Shown here: positions 25,002-34,985 of the stretch, piece by piece
How the letters are laid out: each line of letters opens with the position of its first letter
How positions within the stretch are numbered: the stretch's first letter is position 1
From: Capsicum annuum
Taxonomy: Eukaryota; Streptophyta; Magnoliopsida; Solanales; Solanaceae
Assembly (NCBI RefSeq): GCF_002878395.1
Contig: NC_061114.1
Coordinates: 163,043,884 to 163,107,883 of the forward strand
Direction: 5' to 3'
Length of the DNA: 64,000 nt
The notes under the pieces: generated by a model
What the model was told of the DNA's origin: nothing
What the model saw: only the letters and a program-made list of their open reading frames with translations
Databases searched by the model: none
Translations under genes and position numbers: made by a program

Positions 25002-26147
25002 TGACACCTAATTTTTACCCTCTACGACTAATTTTAATTTTGAGTTTCTTTAATTTTAAATAAAATTATAATATTTATTAGAAATATTTATGCATACAAT
25101 TTTGTTATTTTAAGTAGCGATTATATACTTTTGTATTTACGAAATTATATAATTTTGTAACTTAAAAAATTAATTTACGAAAAGTTGAATTTTAATTAAA
25201 GGCTATCTTAAAAATTGATTTAAATAGATAAAGTCTTGATCTAAATAGATTTTGTTGTCAAAAATAATTCATTTGAAAAATATGTGTTTGATTTTATTTA
25301 ATCGAGAAACTCGAAACTAAATTGTGTATTAATTTGTGTCGAATTACAATTTAATTTAGCCACTTATTAAATTTGATCATAATTAAAATCAAATTGATCA
25401 CAATTGCAATGCGATTGATTGATTTACAGTCAGTTTGATCAAAAATTAAAGGGGGTGGCTAAATCCTAATTTAATTAGAGTTATCTTTAAATAACCCCAA
25501 AGTCCTTTTAATTTTTTAGGCCCATTTCATTTAAAATCAATCTGCCCAGGCCCACAATTGTCTGAAAACCCTCCAGCCCTAACTTCATAACCAGCAACCC
25601 ACTACCCTTTTCCCCTTCAATATCAACATAACACCAGCCCAATTACACCTCGGCATACTCAGCCTAAACTCCTCAAACCTGGCCCAGACCATTATAATCT
25701 CTCCAACAACAAACTTCAGCATACAAAAGTAACTAAACACCACAAACAACGTTAACAACAACAGCTCCAACCAAAAACCATACAACTAACGACAATATTG
25801 ATGATGTACAAACAGCCAGCAATAACATTCCGTGACCCGACAACCCTCGTTCTGTACGACAACCCAAACCTGCGATGATAATGACCCAAACCTAGCCACC
25901 CATTTACTATTTTACCCTCATGGAACATCCATCTTTGGCCAAAAATCAGACTTTCATTGTGTTCAGTCCTTGACTCACTTTTTCAGGTAAAAATTAACTC
26001 CCAGCATTTCTTTTATTTGTCTCACTGTGGAAGTTAAAACACTTAGGAAACAGGATTTCAATTTGAATTTAAAATCCATGATCATTTCCCTCCTAAAATT
26101 CTTCTATAAATAGGTAGTGAGGGATAGGGAAAAGGGAGGATTTTTAT

Positions 26148-26178
<31 letters not shown>

Positions 26179-28008
26179 GGGGNNNNNNNNNNNNNNNNNN
26201 NNNNNNNNNNNNNNNNNNNNNNNNNNNNNNNNNNNNNNNNNNNNNNNNNNNNNNNNNNNNNNNNNNNNNNNNNNNNNNNNNNTATGTTTTTGTCGTATGT
26301 GTGTGTTTTGGTGTGGGGAGGGGGGGGGCGTTGTGTGTGTGTGTTTTTTGGTGTTTTCGTGGTGGGGGGGGGGGGGGGGGGGGGGGGGGTTGAAGAATCG
26401 GGAAACGCATGCTTCTAATCCTACAAAATCCAAAAAGTTCTTAAAGAAATATACTCAAAAACTCAATTCCAATGAAAGTTAAACTCCGAAAATTCAGAAT
26501 TTAAACTCCGATGGTGAAAGCCCATCGTCAAGGCTCGTAATACCTGTTCGCTGCCCGAAAAAAGGTAAACTCATGATCTTTAACATTTTTTTCTACTGGA
26601 CGTAGCTTTATTGCAGTGCTTGAACATTTGGTGTTTATGGTTATGTTTTGAATGAAATACCTTTTAAGCACTAGCTGAAATATTTATTTTTGTTTAAATA
26701 GCTTTTCTTCCTCTTTTTCGTTATTGTTGCTCGTTACTGTTGCTATTTGTTTTTAGTTACTGTTGCCGATTTTCCATATAATGTTGTGGTTATTGAAATT
26801 TCATGACATTTTGCTTACTTTTAGTAACCGAGATTTTAAGCAATAGGGTGGGTCTCATTGTTTGGTTTAGCATCTAAGATTGTTGAGGAGTATATGTAAT
26901 GTTACCAATGCTCTTTCTGCCCCTTAACATCTAAGCATTCCATTTATTTCTAATCCTTGTTGGGCTGCCTGCTTTTATTCTTAAAGTGAAGCCATTTTGG
27001 TGTTTACTATTCTTTAAGTGAATCATATAACTCACACGCCTCTTATTGTTAATATGACCGCCTGGTTTGGTTGGCTAAGCATGGCATTGCGCTCCATAAT
27101 TTTTTGTTGCTTGTATATAACAAAAAATGGAGCTGAAGTGCAATTAGCTTCGTGAAATTTATGCATCATTGAATATGTTTGGATTTGCAATAAGCCTGTT
27201 CATGCCATAGACGAGTTCTTGTTGAACAATTTGAATTAAAAGAGCAATAATAGCTTCTCACTAGTTACACAGGAAAATAAAAAATCAACTAAAAGGTGTT
27301 CAAGAGTGCTTCACATTGTTCAAAATTGCCTCCTATATTATTTTGGGTATTTGTTATTTCATTGGTTGACTTTCAACGTTAAAGTTGGATCAAGGCTTAT
27401 TTATTATTTTCTTTACAGGGTTATATAGCCTAATTAGACTACATTCTTCGTTTGCTCATTATTATTCTTGTCCACACCCTCTCTATTCATTATTAGTATT
27501 TATGTCGTTTAAAATTCGATATTGTCTTGAAATTGATACACCTTTTTACTCCATACCAATTAACTCTAGAGTTAATAGTGGATATTTATGAACAACAAAT
27601 TTTTACATATTGCTTTCTTAATTAGTTATATTAGTACTATTTGAATAAATTTTAATATTTATATAATTTTTTTTATGCATGTGACACCGACTTGAGTCTC
27701 AACAGACTCCATTCCCTGCATTTCTCAATGGGCCAAAGAGGCCTACATCTTCTACAAGTCCCAAATGCCTTTATTTTTGAAGAGATGTGGCTGGTATACA
27801 CTAGTATACGCCTGATATACGAGGTTTACAGGTTAAATACGGTGGGTATAAACCAAGATATGATGTACGGTAAAGCTGGGAGCAAGCATATAAGGTTCTA
27901 CACGTTGATATATGGCATATATATAGAGAAAAAATGCGAAAAATAGGGCTGGTGTACATGTAGTATACACCTTAGAAAATGGACTCAAAGTCCATAAAGA
28001 ATGGGCAG
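25002..28008 (+). mobile_element. Tat/Ogre-like 3' LTR, left part
   Basis: It matches 15324-18057 of the 5' LTR. It starts TGACACCTAATTTTTACCC, keeps the TATA box at 26105-26112 and the GTATACA-rich region near 27795-27970, and stops at ATGGGCAG (28001-28008). The 5' LTR continues there with CTTTGTTGATGG, and the same sequence resumes at 39220 after the foldback and EPRV block. An artefact-like stretch interrupts it at 26137-26389. Confidence 0.88.
26137..26389. other. Assembly gap (100 N) inside poly-G / GT-rich sequence
   Basis: A run of T then about 25 G leads into 100 N at 26183-26282. After the gap come GT-rich sequence and another G run of about 25. The matching place in the 5' LTR (16430-16460) has only ordinary sequence (GGAAAAGAAGGTTTTGGC). 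The two open frames across this gap, one on each strand, are artefacts. Confidence 0.85.
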
Positions 28009-30576
28009 TCAGGAAATTACATGTCATAGACTCAAATGTAGGTGGCTTTAGATTTTTTACCCCAACAAGAAAAAGTCTTTGAAAACTAGTCTTTCTTCCT
28101 TTTTAAGTATTATACAAGTACAATTTTGCCCCTCTACACCTCAAATATATTTTTAAACTTTTCATACTCATTTGTCTCTTAAATTCTATTTTTTATTACT
28201 TTCACTTTTTTTATTTTTTTTCTTTAATCTTATTTTCATGATTTAATTCATTTGTCTCAACCTTTTTTTTTCTCACTTTTTTTCTCAAGCATTATCTATT
28301 TTGTTATTTTTTTTTTCTTTTTTTTAATTCATTTGACTTTAACCTTTATTTTGGTTTTTATTATTTCTGTTTTTTTTTCATGATTTTTATCAAATACCCC
28401 TATACACCTCAAATATTTTTAAACTTTCCATACTCATTTGTCTCTCATGTTTTATTTTTTTTATTATTTTTATTTTTTTATATTTTTATTTAATTTTATT
28501 TTCATGTTTTAATTTATTTGTCTCAACCTTTATTTATTTTCTCTTTTTTCTTTTTTTCTCAAGCATTCTCTATTTCTTCCTTTTTAAGTATAGTACAAGT
28601 ACAATTTTGTCCTTTACAACTCAAATATTTTTAACTTTTCATACTCATTTGTCTCTCAAATTCTATTTTTATTTTTATTATTTTCACTTTTTTTATTTTT
28701 TATTTAATTTTATTGTCATTTTTAATTCATTTGTCTCAACCTTTATTTTTTTCTATTTTTTCTTTTTTCTCAAATATTATTTATTTCTTCTTTTTTTCTT
28801 TTTTTTAATTCATTTGTCTCAACCTTTATTTTTCTTTTATTTTTTGTTTTTATCATTTCTCTTTTTTCCCCTCATTTTTCTCAAACCTTATTTTTATTTT
28901 TTCCTCTCATTTTTATTTTTATTAATTGTTTAAATTCTTCACTTTTTTCTTAATCTTTATGATTTTCTTGCTTTTTTTCTCAATATTTTTTTTATTTCTC
29001 TATTTTGTTTGATATTTTTTTCTTTTTTCTCAACTTCTAATTTATTTTTCTAATAAATAAAAAATTGGATAATCCGTAAAGGGATTTTTTTTGACATCAA
29101 AGCAAATTTAAGGGCATGAAAACATAACGTGGTAGAGTCAACTCTTGCCCGTAAGGCATAATTTGTTATTTGAAAGTTTTTGAGCTAATGTTGCCTCTAA
29201 GGCAGTAGTTGTAGAACATCTCATAAATGAAAACATAGCGTGGTAAATTCAACTCTTGCCCGTGAGGCATAATTTATTGTTTGAAAGTCTTTGAGCCAAG
29301 TCTTGCCTCTAAGGCAATAGTTGTAGAACATCTCATAAATGAAAACATAACGTGGTAGAGTCAACTCTTGCCCGTGGGGCATAATTTGTTGTTTAAAAGT
29401 CCTTGAGCTGTCTTGCCTCTAAGGCAATAGTTATAAAGCATCTCATAAATGAAAACATAACATGGTAGAGTCAACTCTTGCCCGTAGGGCATAATTTATT
29501 GTTTAAAAGTCCTTGAACTAAGTCTTCCCTCTAAGGCAATAGTTGTAGAATATCTCATAAATGAAAACATAACGTGGTAGAGTCAACTCTTGCCCGTGGG
29601 GCATAATTTGTAGTTTGAAGGTCCTTGAGCTAAGTCTTACCTCTAAGGCAATAGTTGTAGAATATCTCATAAATAAAAACATAACTTGGTAAAGTCAACT
29701 CTTACCCGTGGGGCATAATTTATTCTTTGAAAGTCCCTGAGCTAAGTCTTGCATCTAAGGTAAGATTTATAAAATATCTCATAAATCAAAATACAATGTG
29801 GTAGTGTCAACTCTTACCCATGAAACATAACTTGTTGTTTGAAAGTCATAAGTCTTGCCTCTACAATGTAGTAGTGTCAACTCTTACCAATGAAACGTAG
29901 CTTGTTGTTCGAAAGTCATAAATATTGTCTTTATAATGTGATAGTGTCAACTCTTGCTCATGATATGTAACTTGAATGGAAGAAATTGAAGAAAAGAATA
30001 AAAATTATAAAAATTGCAGAAAAAGAAGAAAACAAAGAAAAATATTAAAAAATAAAAATCTAAGAAAATGTAGAAGTGGAAAGAGAATAGAAAAAAAATA
30101 AAGATTGATAAAAAAGATTAAATAAAAATAAAGGTCGAGAAAAAATTAAAAAGAAAAAATAAAAATTAAAGAAAAATGAAAAAAGTTTTTTTATAAAAGT
30201 AGGCGTTGAAAGGTGTAAAGAAAGAAAAATAAATGTTGAGAAAAAATAAAAAGAACCAAAGAAAAAGAGAGGAAAGACAAAATAAAATATTAAAATAATA
30301 TAAAAAAAAGTCGAGAGGAAAAAAGGAAGAAAGTAAGGGTTGAGAGAAATTAACAATAAAAAGAGAAAAGAAAAAATAAAAAATCAAAGTAAAATTAAAA
30401 AGAAAAAAAATAAAGGTTAAAAGATATAAATATGAAGTTGTTATCCATTATGAGGATCATTTATGTAATTTACTCCATTGATTAGGGAAAATTTCATCCA
30501 AAAAAATATTTGTTAATAGATAAAGGCTATTTTACGGAAATCTTTTTATTTGGGGCTAAAATTTGAAAGCCAGCCC
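28009..30576. mobile_element. Foldback-like DNA element
   Basis: The block is absent from the 5' LTR of the Tat element. Its left end (AGGAAATTACATG, then CTCAAATGTA and GGTGGCTTT at 28041) resembles the reverse complement of the right-hand side (GTAAATTACATAAATG from 30475 leftward, and GCTGGCTTT from 30574 leftward). A T-rich arm (28080-29060) and an A-rich arm (29985-30420) are roughly inverted copies: CAACCTTTATTTTT words on the left appear as AAATAAAGGTTGAG words on the right. A tandem array forms the middle. This fits foldback transposons known in Solanaceae. A related fragment is at 51520-51880. The exact right end is uncertain. No transposase is present. Confidence 0.6.
29118..29960 (+). 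repeat. 112-bp tandem repeat array in the foldback core
   Basis: Units begin near 29118, 29229, 29341, 29451, 29563, 29675 and 29787, with 110-112 bp spacing. The conserved words are GAAAACATAACGTGGTAGAG, CAACTCTTGCCCGTGGGGC and GCCTCTAAGGCAATAGTTG, the last containing a GCCT...AGGC palindrome. The last part (29795-29960) has shortened units of about 70 bp. This is not a CRISPR array, because the whole unit is repeated without unique spacers. Confidence 0.9.
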
Positions 30577-30606
30577 GATACCATTTGGAGGGGGGTGCGC
30601 GGATTT
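30577..30606 (-). repeat. EPRV terminal direct repeat, distal copy
   Basis: Thirty bases are identical to 39167-39196, starting GATACCATTTGG and ending GCGCGGATTT on the plus strand. The repeat covers the first eight bases of the primer site and 22 bases upstream of it. This is what a circular or terminally redundant viral DNA opened at the minus-strand start would leave. Confidence 0.88.
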
Positions 30607-30733
30607 AATAGGTATAATAGATTGATTAGGTTTCTAGTGAATCTATTTTTATTTGTGCGTGGATATTTTTTAAATTTTGTTTCAATATCTTTTAATAATT
30701 TACTTTTTTCGTAAGATATATTCATTAATTATT

Positions 30734-30952
30734 TTATCCTGTAGTAATTGCAGAGTTACAAATTCCTGTATAATAATTTATCCTATCTGTACTATAATGT
30801 ATATCTAATTCTAGATTTTTAATGCTATTTATTATCTTGTGTTGTTCTTCTCGTAGTGAGTTTTTTAAATTATATAAACTATCACATGTACTTTTATCTA
30901 AATTTTCTAAGGTTTTTTCTATCCATATTAATTTTTCTTTTAGGTCTTCCAT
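30734..30952 (-). CDS. EPRV small ORF, 72 aa, coiled coil
   Basis: This is a 72-codon open frame of unknown function. It is rich in Leu, Lys, Glu and Asn with heptad-like spacing (KEKLIWIEKTLENLDK near the N-terminus), which suggests a coiled coil. Its start codon shares one base with the stop of the 27-codon ORF before it (TAATG at 30950-30954), a layout that fits termination-reinitiation. It lies between the viral promoter and the primer site, in the leader of the pregenomic RNA. In the caulimovirid family, small proteins of this style act in vector transmission or virion association. No such role can be shown here. Confidence 0.5.
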   Translation of the reverse strand: MEDLKEKLIWIEKTLENLDKSTCDSLYNLKNSLREEQHKIINSIKNLELDIHYSTDRINYYTGICNSAITTG

Positions 30953-31035
30953 TATTTTCCTAATTCGGTTTCTATAATTAATTCATTATTTAGATTTTCT
31001 TGATTTTCTCTAGTTTGTCTAATATATTCTAACAT
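30952..31035 (-). CDS. EPRV small ORF, 27 aa
   Basis: A short open frame starts four bases after the stop of the 106-codon ORF and ends in TAA, whose last A is the first base of the next start codon. It begins MLEYIRQTRENQENL and is rich in Glu and Asn. It could be a real small protein or only a link for reinitiating ribosomes. The tight junctions on both sides are the main support. Confidence 0.35.
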   Translation of the reverse strand: MLEYIRQTRENQENLNNELIIETELGK

Positions 31036-31038
31036 TTT

Positions 31039-31359
31039 TTAATCTGAATAATATCCTTCTGGGTAAATTTCTTCGTATAACTGTTCTAGACAATTTGTAG
31101 TTTCAATTTCATAGTTTATTACTTCTTCTAATATTATTTTCTTAATATCTATTATTTCTATATCTTTGAGTATATATAAGATTAAAACTTTAAGATAATC
31201 TAGATAATCTATCTTTTTAAAATTGGTTTTATTATAGTGGTTTGTAGTTGTTTGTTTTAGCCTTAGTAGTTTTTGCATATTTTTATTAAGAAATTTTATA
31301 TCTTTATTTTTCATGTATTTATCTATATTTATTTTTATCTGTTTTTCTAGTAACTGCAT
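31039..31359 (-). CDS. EPRV small ORF, 106 aa, paralogue of the 63-aa ORF
   Basis: This 106-codon open frame has a Lys-rich N-terminal half and a central hydrophobic helix segment (LKVLILYILKDIEIIDIKKI) that matches the 63-aa ORF upstream at about 14 of 25 positions. The C-terminus is acidic and aromatic (EEIYPEGYYSD). It has no recognised domain. The two related frames probably arose by local duplication. Position in the leader, before the coat gene, is unusual for the family. It is open over its whole length, unlike the larger genes, though short frames survive mutation longer by chance. Confidence 0.5.
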   Translation of the reverse strand: MQLLEKQIKINIDKYMKNKDIKFLNKNMQKLLRLKQTTTNHYNKTNFKKIDYLDYLKVLILYILKDIEIIDIKKIILEEVINYEIETTNCLEQLYEEIYPEGYYSD

Positions 31360-31398
31360 ATTTTTTATATCTTTTTTCTAAAAATTTTATGTAACTTA

Positions 31399-31590
31399 TC
31401 ATCGTAAATATTTGTAAGAGTAGTTAGGTAGTTGTGGTATATAATTTATTCTAGTCATGTAATATTTACCAAAAGCTTTTTCTAATATTATTTTTCTTAT
31501 ATCTGCTACTTTTATATTTCTAAGTGCATACAAAATAAGTATTTTGAATTTATCTACCATCATATCAGATATATTATCATTCATTTTCAT
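31399..31590 (-). CDS. EPRV small ORF, 63 aa, paralogue of the 106-aa ORF
   Basis: An open frame beginning MKMNDNISDMMVDK is followed by a segment FKILILYALRNIKVADIRKI that is clearly related to the 106-aa product. The C-terminus is short and Tyr-rich. It may be a truncated copy, since the Lys-rich N-terminal part of the 106-aa protein is missing. Function is unknown. It is the first ORF of more than 60 codons after the viral promoter. Confidence 0.45.
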   Translation of the reverse strand: MKMNDNISDMMVDKFKILILYALRNIKVADIRKIILEKAFGKYYMTRINYIPQLPNYSYKYLR

Positions 31591-31726
31591 AAAATTGCTT
31601 TTTTCAAAATATTCCCTTCAACCATGTACATAAAATATAGTCATCTTAGCTTACTATATACTAGATTATTCTTAAATAATATGTTCTTCCGTCACTATTA
31701 ACATGGTAATCCGGATACTTTTTCCC

Positions 31727-31852
31727 TTAAACAGTGCCTCTACTCTGGTTACTCCCCGCCACGGCTTCTTGCCTCATTGGTTTCACCTTTAGGATGGCAT
31801 AGTCCTTAGGGATATTTCTCCGTTTCCTCTTTGTTAATAAACTTCTTAACAT
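31727..31852 (-). CDS. EPRV leader sORF, 41 codons
   Basis: This minus-strand short ORF has a strongly basic N-terminal half (TKRKRRNIPKDY). It lies about 250 bases downstream of the expected transcription start. It has no known homologue by eye. Leader sORFs of this kind occur in all caulimovirid pregenomic RNAs, so the frame may act through ribosome movement and not through its product. Confidence 0.3.
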   Translation of the reverse strand: MLRSLLTKRKRRNIPKDYAILKVKPMRQEAVAGSNQSRGTV

Positions 31853-31932
31853 ATTATTCTTCGAATAATTCTACTATAAAGTAACTAATATGAATTTATT
31901 TTATCATACCATGATTGTTGGGAATTATGAAA

Positions 31933-32016
31933 TTAGCTATTCATAATCATAAATAGATATACCTGTTCGGGTAGCTTTATTATTTCTGAGTTTTGTTGTT
32001 CCATAGCTTTTTCCAT
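31933..32016 (-). CDS. EPRV first leader sORF, 27 codons
   Basis: This is the first AUG noticed downstream of the viral TATA box, about 110-120 bases away. The frame begins MEKAMEQQNSEIIKL. In caulimovirids a short 5' ORF ahead of a long leader supports ribosome shunting. That mechanism is established for CaMV and rice tungro bacilliform virus; here it is inference from position. A polyadenylation signal lies within this sORF. Confidence 0.35.
   Translation of the reverse strand: MEKAMEQQNSEIIKLPEQVYLFMIMNS
31976..31981 (-). terminator. EPRV candidate polyadenylation signal
   Basis: AATAAA on the minus strand lies about 150 bases downstream of the TATA box. Pararetroviruses place the signal shortly after the transcription start, so that it is passed once and used on the second passage. 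A second AATAAA-like word lies near 31896. Confidence 0.5.
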
Positions 32017-32126
32017 TGGAATATGTTTATCTAATTAACTGAGTAAAATATTTTTTTGTGGATTGGAGAGAGCAAAGGTGCTTCAACGCATGAAGGCTTT
32101 CTTTTTGCAATGCCTTCTGCCTCTGT

Positions 32127-32135
32127 TATATATAG
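32127..32135 (-). promoter_or_regulatory. EPRV pregenomic RNA promoter TATA box
   Basis: CTATATATAAC on the minus strand lies between the last viral ORF (ending 32446) and the leader, where the 35S-type promoter is expected. The upstream 300 bp holds three close copies of AACTTTTCT (32229-32255) and a repeated CCATTATTGCTCT word (32376-32411). The predicted start is about 30 bases further along the minus strand. Confidence 0.65.
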
Positions 32136-32445
32136 AACGAGAAAAGTAAGTTTACAATTTACACATGTTTCTAATTTCTAAAAACTAAGACTAAAAAAGT
32201 CAAAGAAAGGGGGGCCTATGCCTATCTAACTTTTCTAACTTTTCTAACTTTACGTAAAGTTTTTCAACAATCTAATTAATGTACAACTATTTCAATCAAG
32301 ACTTTTGTTACATTAATATACAATAATTCTGCCTTTGTACAGTATCTTGTCTCCATTGATTTTGTCGTATCTGTTCCATTATTGCTCTGTATCTGCTCCA
32401 TTATTGCTCTTTTATCTTATCTTTCCAGCTGGCATTTTGTCTTCT

Positions 32446-33687
32446 TTATTCTAGATGTACCTTTGGAATAATATTATCTTCTCCATTGCACCTCGAACAT
32501 TGGTGGTCTGGATATTTATGTCCAATTATTTTACAGTATCTTGTTAGCAGTCCTTCTGAAATAAATCCCTTTTTTATTGCTCTCGCGGTAGATTGTTTTT
32601 CTGGGTTAAGTAGCGTCATTATCCATTGTCTTACGTCTTTCATATCTGCTTGTCGTAGCTCTTTTGAATTTGAATATATCATTTGATGATCTCTTGAATA
32701 GTTGCTCCATATTGGGTTTCCGTTAGCATAGTTATTTGCTAGTTCTTGAATGATCGTAGCTAGTCCGATAAGTCTTTTATTTGCATAAAAATCTGGTATC
32801 TAGATTCTAGGTATCTCTGGTTGTTACGTAATATCTTCTGGTATAATCATATCCCTTGTTAGTCCTATCTTTACAACTTGTATAACTGGTTTTATTTCAT
32901 CATATAATATCTCTGCTGGTGCAGTATAACACTTTATATAAAATAAATTTCCTTTTGTTATTCTTTTGTAGGTAGTGAATATCTTGTATAATTCCTCCAT
33001 AGCTGTTAGCTCTTCTCCGTCTTGGGTATATATGGTATTTAGTAGTCCATAGTCAAAACAGGTTTTAACTAGGCTTGGGTTAGTTTTGGGTAGTGCGATT
33101 AATTTATTGTATCCTTGTAGTTTTTGGGTTATATAATTGGTATTTGGTTCTTTAATGTCTGTAGCTCTGGGGTTATGGTTTAGAAAGGTTTGTACTCTGT
33201 ATATATTTTCTATGTATTTCTGGGCGGTGTAGTTGTATACTTTTTTGTCTTGGTTTAGGCTATCTCGGTATGTGTTAAATTGTGGGGGTATGAATAAATG
33301 GTCTTTTTGTGTTTTGGGGGTAAATGGTTTTTCAAATATTTTGTTCATTTTTACATTCTGGTATCTTGGTCTATTAACTCCTTTGCTTGTACCTGCAGAA
33401 GTAGATTGATAAATGTTATGGGTTTTATGGAGTGTCCCAACGTCTCCTTCTAGCTCTGGATTTTTAATGTCTTCCGATCGACATAGCTCTACACACTGCT
33501 GAGTTAGCTGATTTGTAGCTATAGACTTCAGTTTATCTTCATTAGTCTTTAGCTTTTCTATCTCATTACCCATACTGTCCACTTTCATTGAAAGCGTAGT
33601 TAGGGTGTTAAGTATTTTTTCTAGAGTATCTTCCTCTACTAGTTCAGTCTGTGTAGCTTTGTCTTGATATGTAATCTGCAATAACAT
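32446..33687 (-). pseudogene. EPRV transactivator-position ORF with two stops
   Basis: The frame opens at 33687, 44 bases inside the end of the RT ORF, and runs 287 codons to TAA (32824-32826). A TAG follows eight codons later (32800-32802), and the same frame then continues to 32446. Total length is about 413 codons. An N-terminal coiled coil (LEKILNTLTTLSMKVDSMG) is followed by a globular part, and the C-terminus has a Cys/His cluster (RYCKIIGHKYPDHQCSRC) that may bind zinc. Last position and the overlapping start match the translation transactivator of related viruses. The identity is by position, since no TAV motif was verified. Confidence 0.7.
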
Positions 33688-34985
33688 TTTTGTTAGTACT
33701 GATCACTTCAATTGTAAATGTGAAATTTAATATATTTAAAACTAGTCTTCGAATCTCTTTTGTTGTAACTGAATTTTGTATTTTCTTTGTTAACCACCAG
33801 CGTACCTGTGTATTATCTGTTCGTACAATAAATTTGTTATATACAATATATGGCTCAAATGCTAATAAACATTTATATAATGAACATAATTCTTTCCTAT
33901 TTATTTCCCATTTTATTTCTGTCTCGTTGAACGTACCTGAGTAGTATCTACAATGGTGTTGTATTTTTTCTGCTTCATATCGATATTTAAGTACTCCTCC
34001 GTAACTATATTCACTTGCATCTGCTTCTACTATATATATAAATTTTCTATTTTCATCTGAAAATTGCAATTTTCGTAATTCTCTACAAAGTAATTTTATT
34101 TTTTGAACTTGTTTTTTATCTTTTTCATCATAATTATATTCTATATCCTTTTTTAATTTTTTCTGTAGTGGTTTTAAGGTTTCTGCTAATTTTGGAATAT
34201 ATTCTCTTACTTGGTTTACTAATCCTAAAAATGATTGTAATTTCTTTTTTGTATCTAATTCTTCTTTCGAATTTATTATTTTTTGTACTATATGTTGTTG
34301 CATTTTTACTCCACTTTTATCTATTTGTATTCCTAAAAATTCTATCTGGTTTTTCATAATTTCAGCTTTCTTTTTGCTTAGACTTATTCCTGATTTTTCT
34401 ATTATATCTGTGAACTGTTCTAATAATTTTAAATGTTCTTCTTTAGTTTTTGTATATAATAATATATCATCTATGTCTACTATGCAATTAGATAATTGTT
34501 TAAAATAACTATCCATAAAATGTTGATATCTACCTGGTGCATTTTTATATCCAAATGGTAACACGTTCCATTCATAAAATCCTTGTGGTACCGTAAATGC
34601 GGTTAATTCTTTAGATTCTTCTTCTAGCTTTAGGTGGTAAAATCCTGATTTACAGTCAAATTTGCTAAAATAATTATATCCTTGGATTTGTCTTATTTTT
34701 AATATCTTATTTGGTATCGGATAATTATATGTTATAGTTTTTGCATTTAAATTTCTATGGTCAATAACCATCCTACTTTTTCCTCTTTTTTGTTCACTGT
34801 GTTTATTTACTATAAATGCTGGACTATTATGTTTACTATTACTTTTTTGTATGTATTGTTTTTCTAATAATTCATCTATGTGCATTTTAAATTCTTTTAA
34901 ATCATCAAAATTATATGTTAATGGTTTTTGTGTTATTATGCTATTCTTATCTATTAATTCAATTTTTATAGTAGTTTTGTGTTTT
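33644..34985 (-). CDS. EPRV reverse transcriptase and RNase H (open frame)
   Basis: This frame holds 413 codons from the first Met at 34885 and is open further upstream to about 34985, where a one-base shift separates it from the protease. RT motifs are present in order: MVIDHRNLN, FSKFDCKSGFYHL, a PFGYKNAPGRYQ stretch and the catalytic VDIDDILLYT with both Asp. RNase H follows with VEADAS, EINRKELCSLYKC, VRTDNTQ and a final NVIADYISR Asp, so all four acidic residues are visible. No stop interrupts it, which is notable in a copy whose other genes are broken. Being in frame does not show expression; the natural product would be a polyprotein with the protease. Confidence 0.88.

Noticed and set aside
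26104..26482. Open frames on both strands with poly-Pro or poly-Gly
   Set aside because: They run through 100 N and G runs, so they are artefacts of the gap.
28607..28933. 108-codon Phe-rich plus-strand open frame
   Set aside because: It is a by-product of T-rich repeat sequence in the foldback arm; composition is almost only Phe, Leu, Tyr and Ser.
29118..29960. Regular repeats that might suggest a CRISPR array
   Set aside because: The whole 112-bp unit repeats with no unique spacers, and the locus is plant DNA.
30060..30387. Minus-strand Phe-rich open frames
   Set aside because: They are the complement of the A-rich foldback arm, low complexity and not coding.
33690..33944. Plus-strand open frames across the EPRV
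   Set aside because: They are shadows of the minus-strand RT gene.
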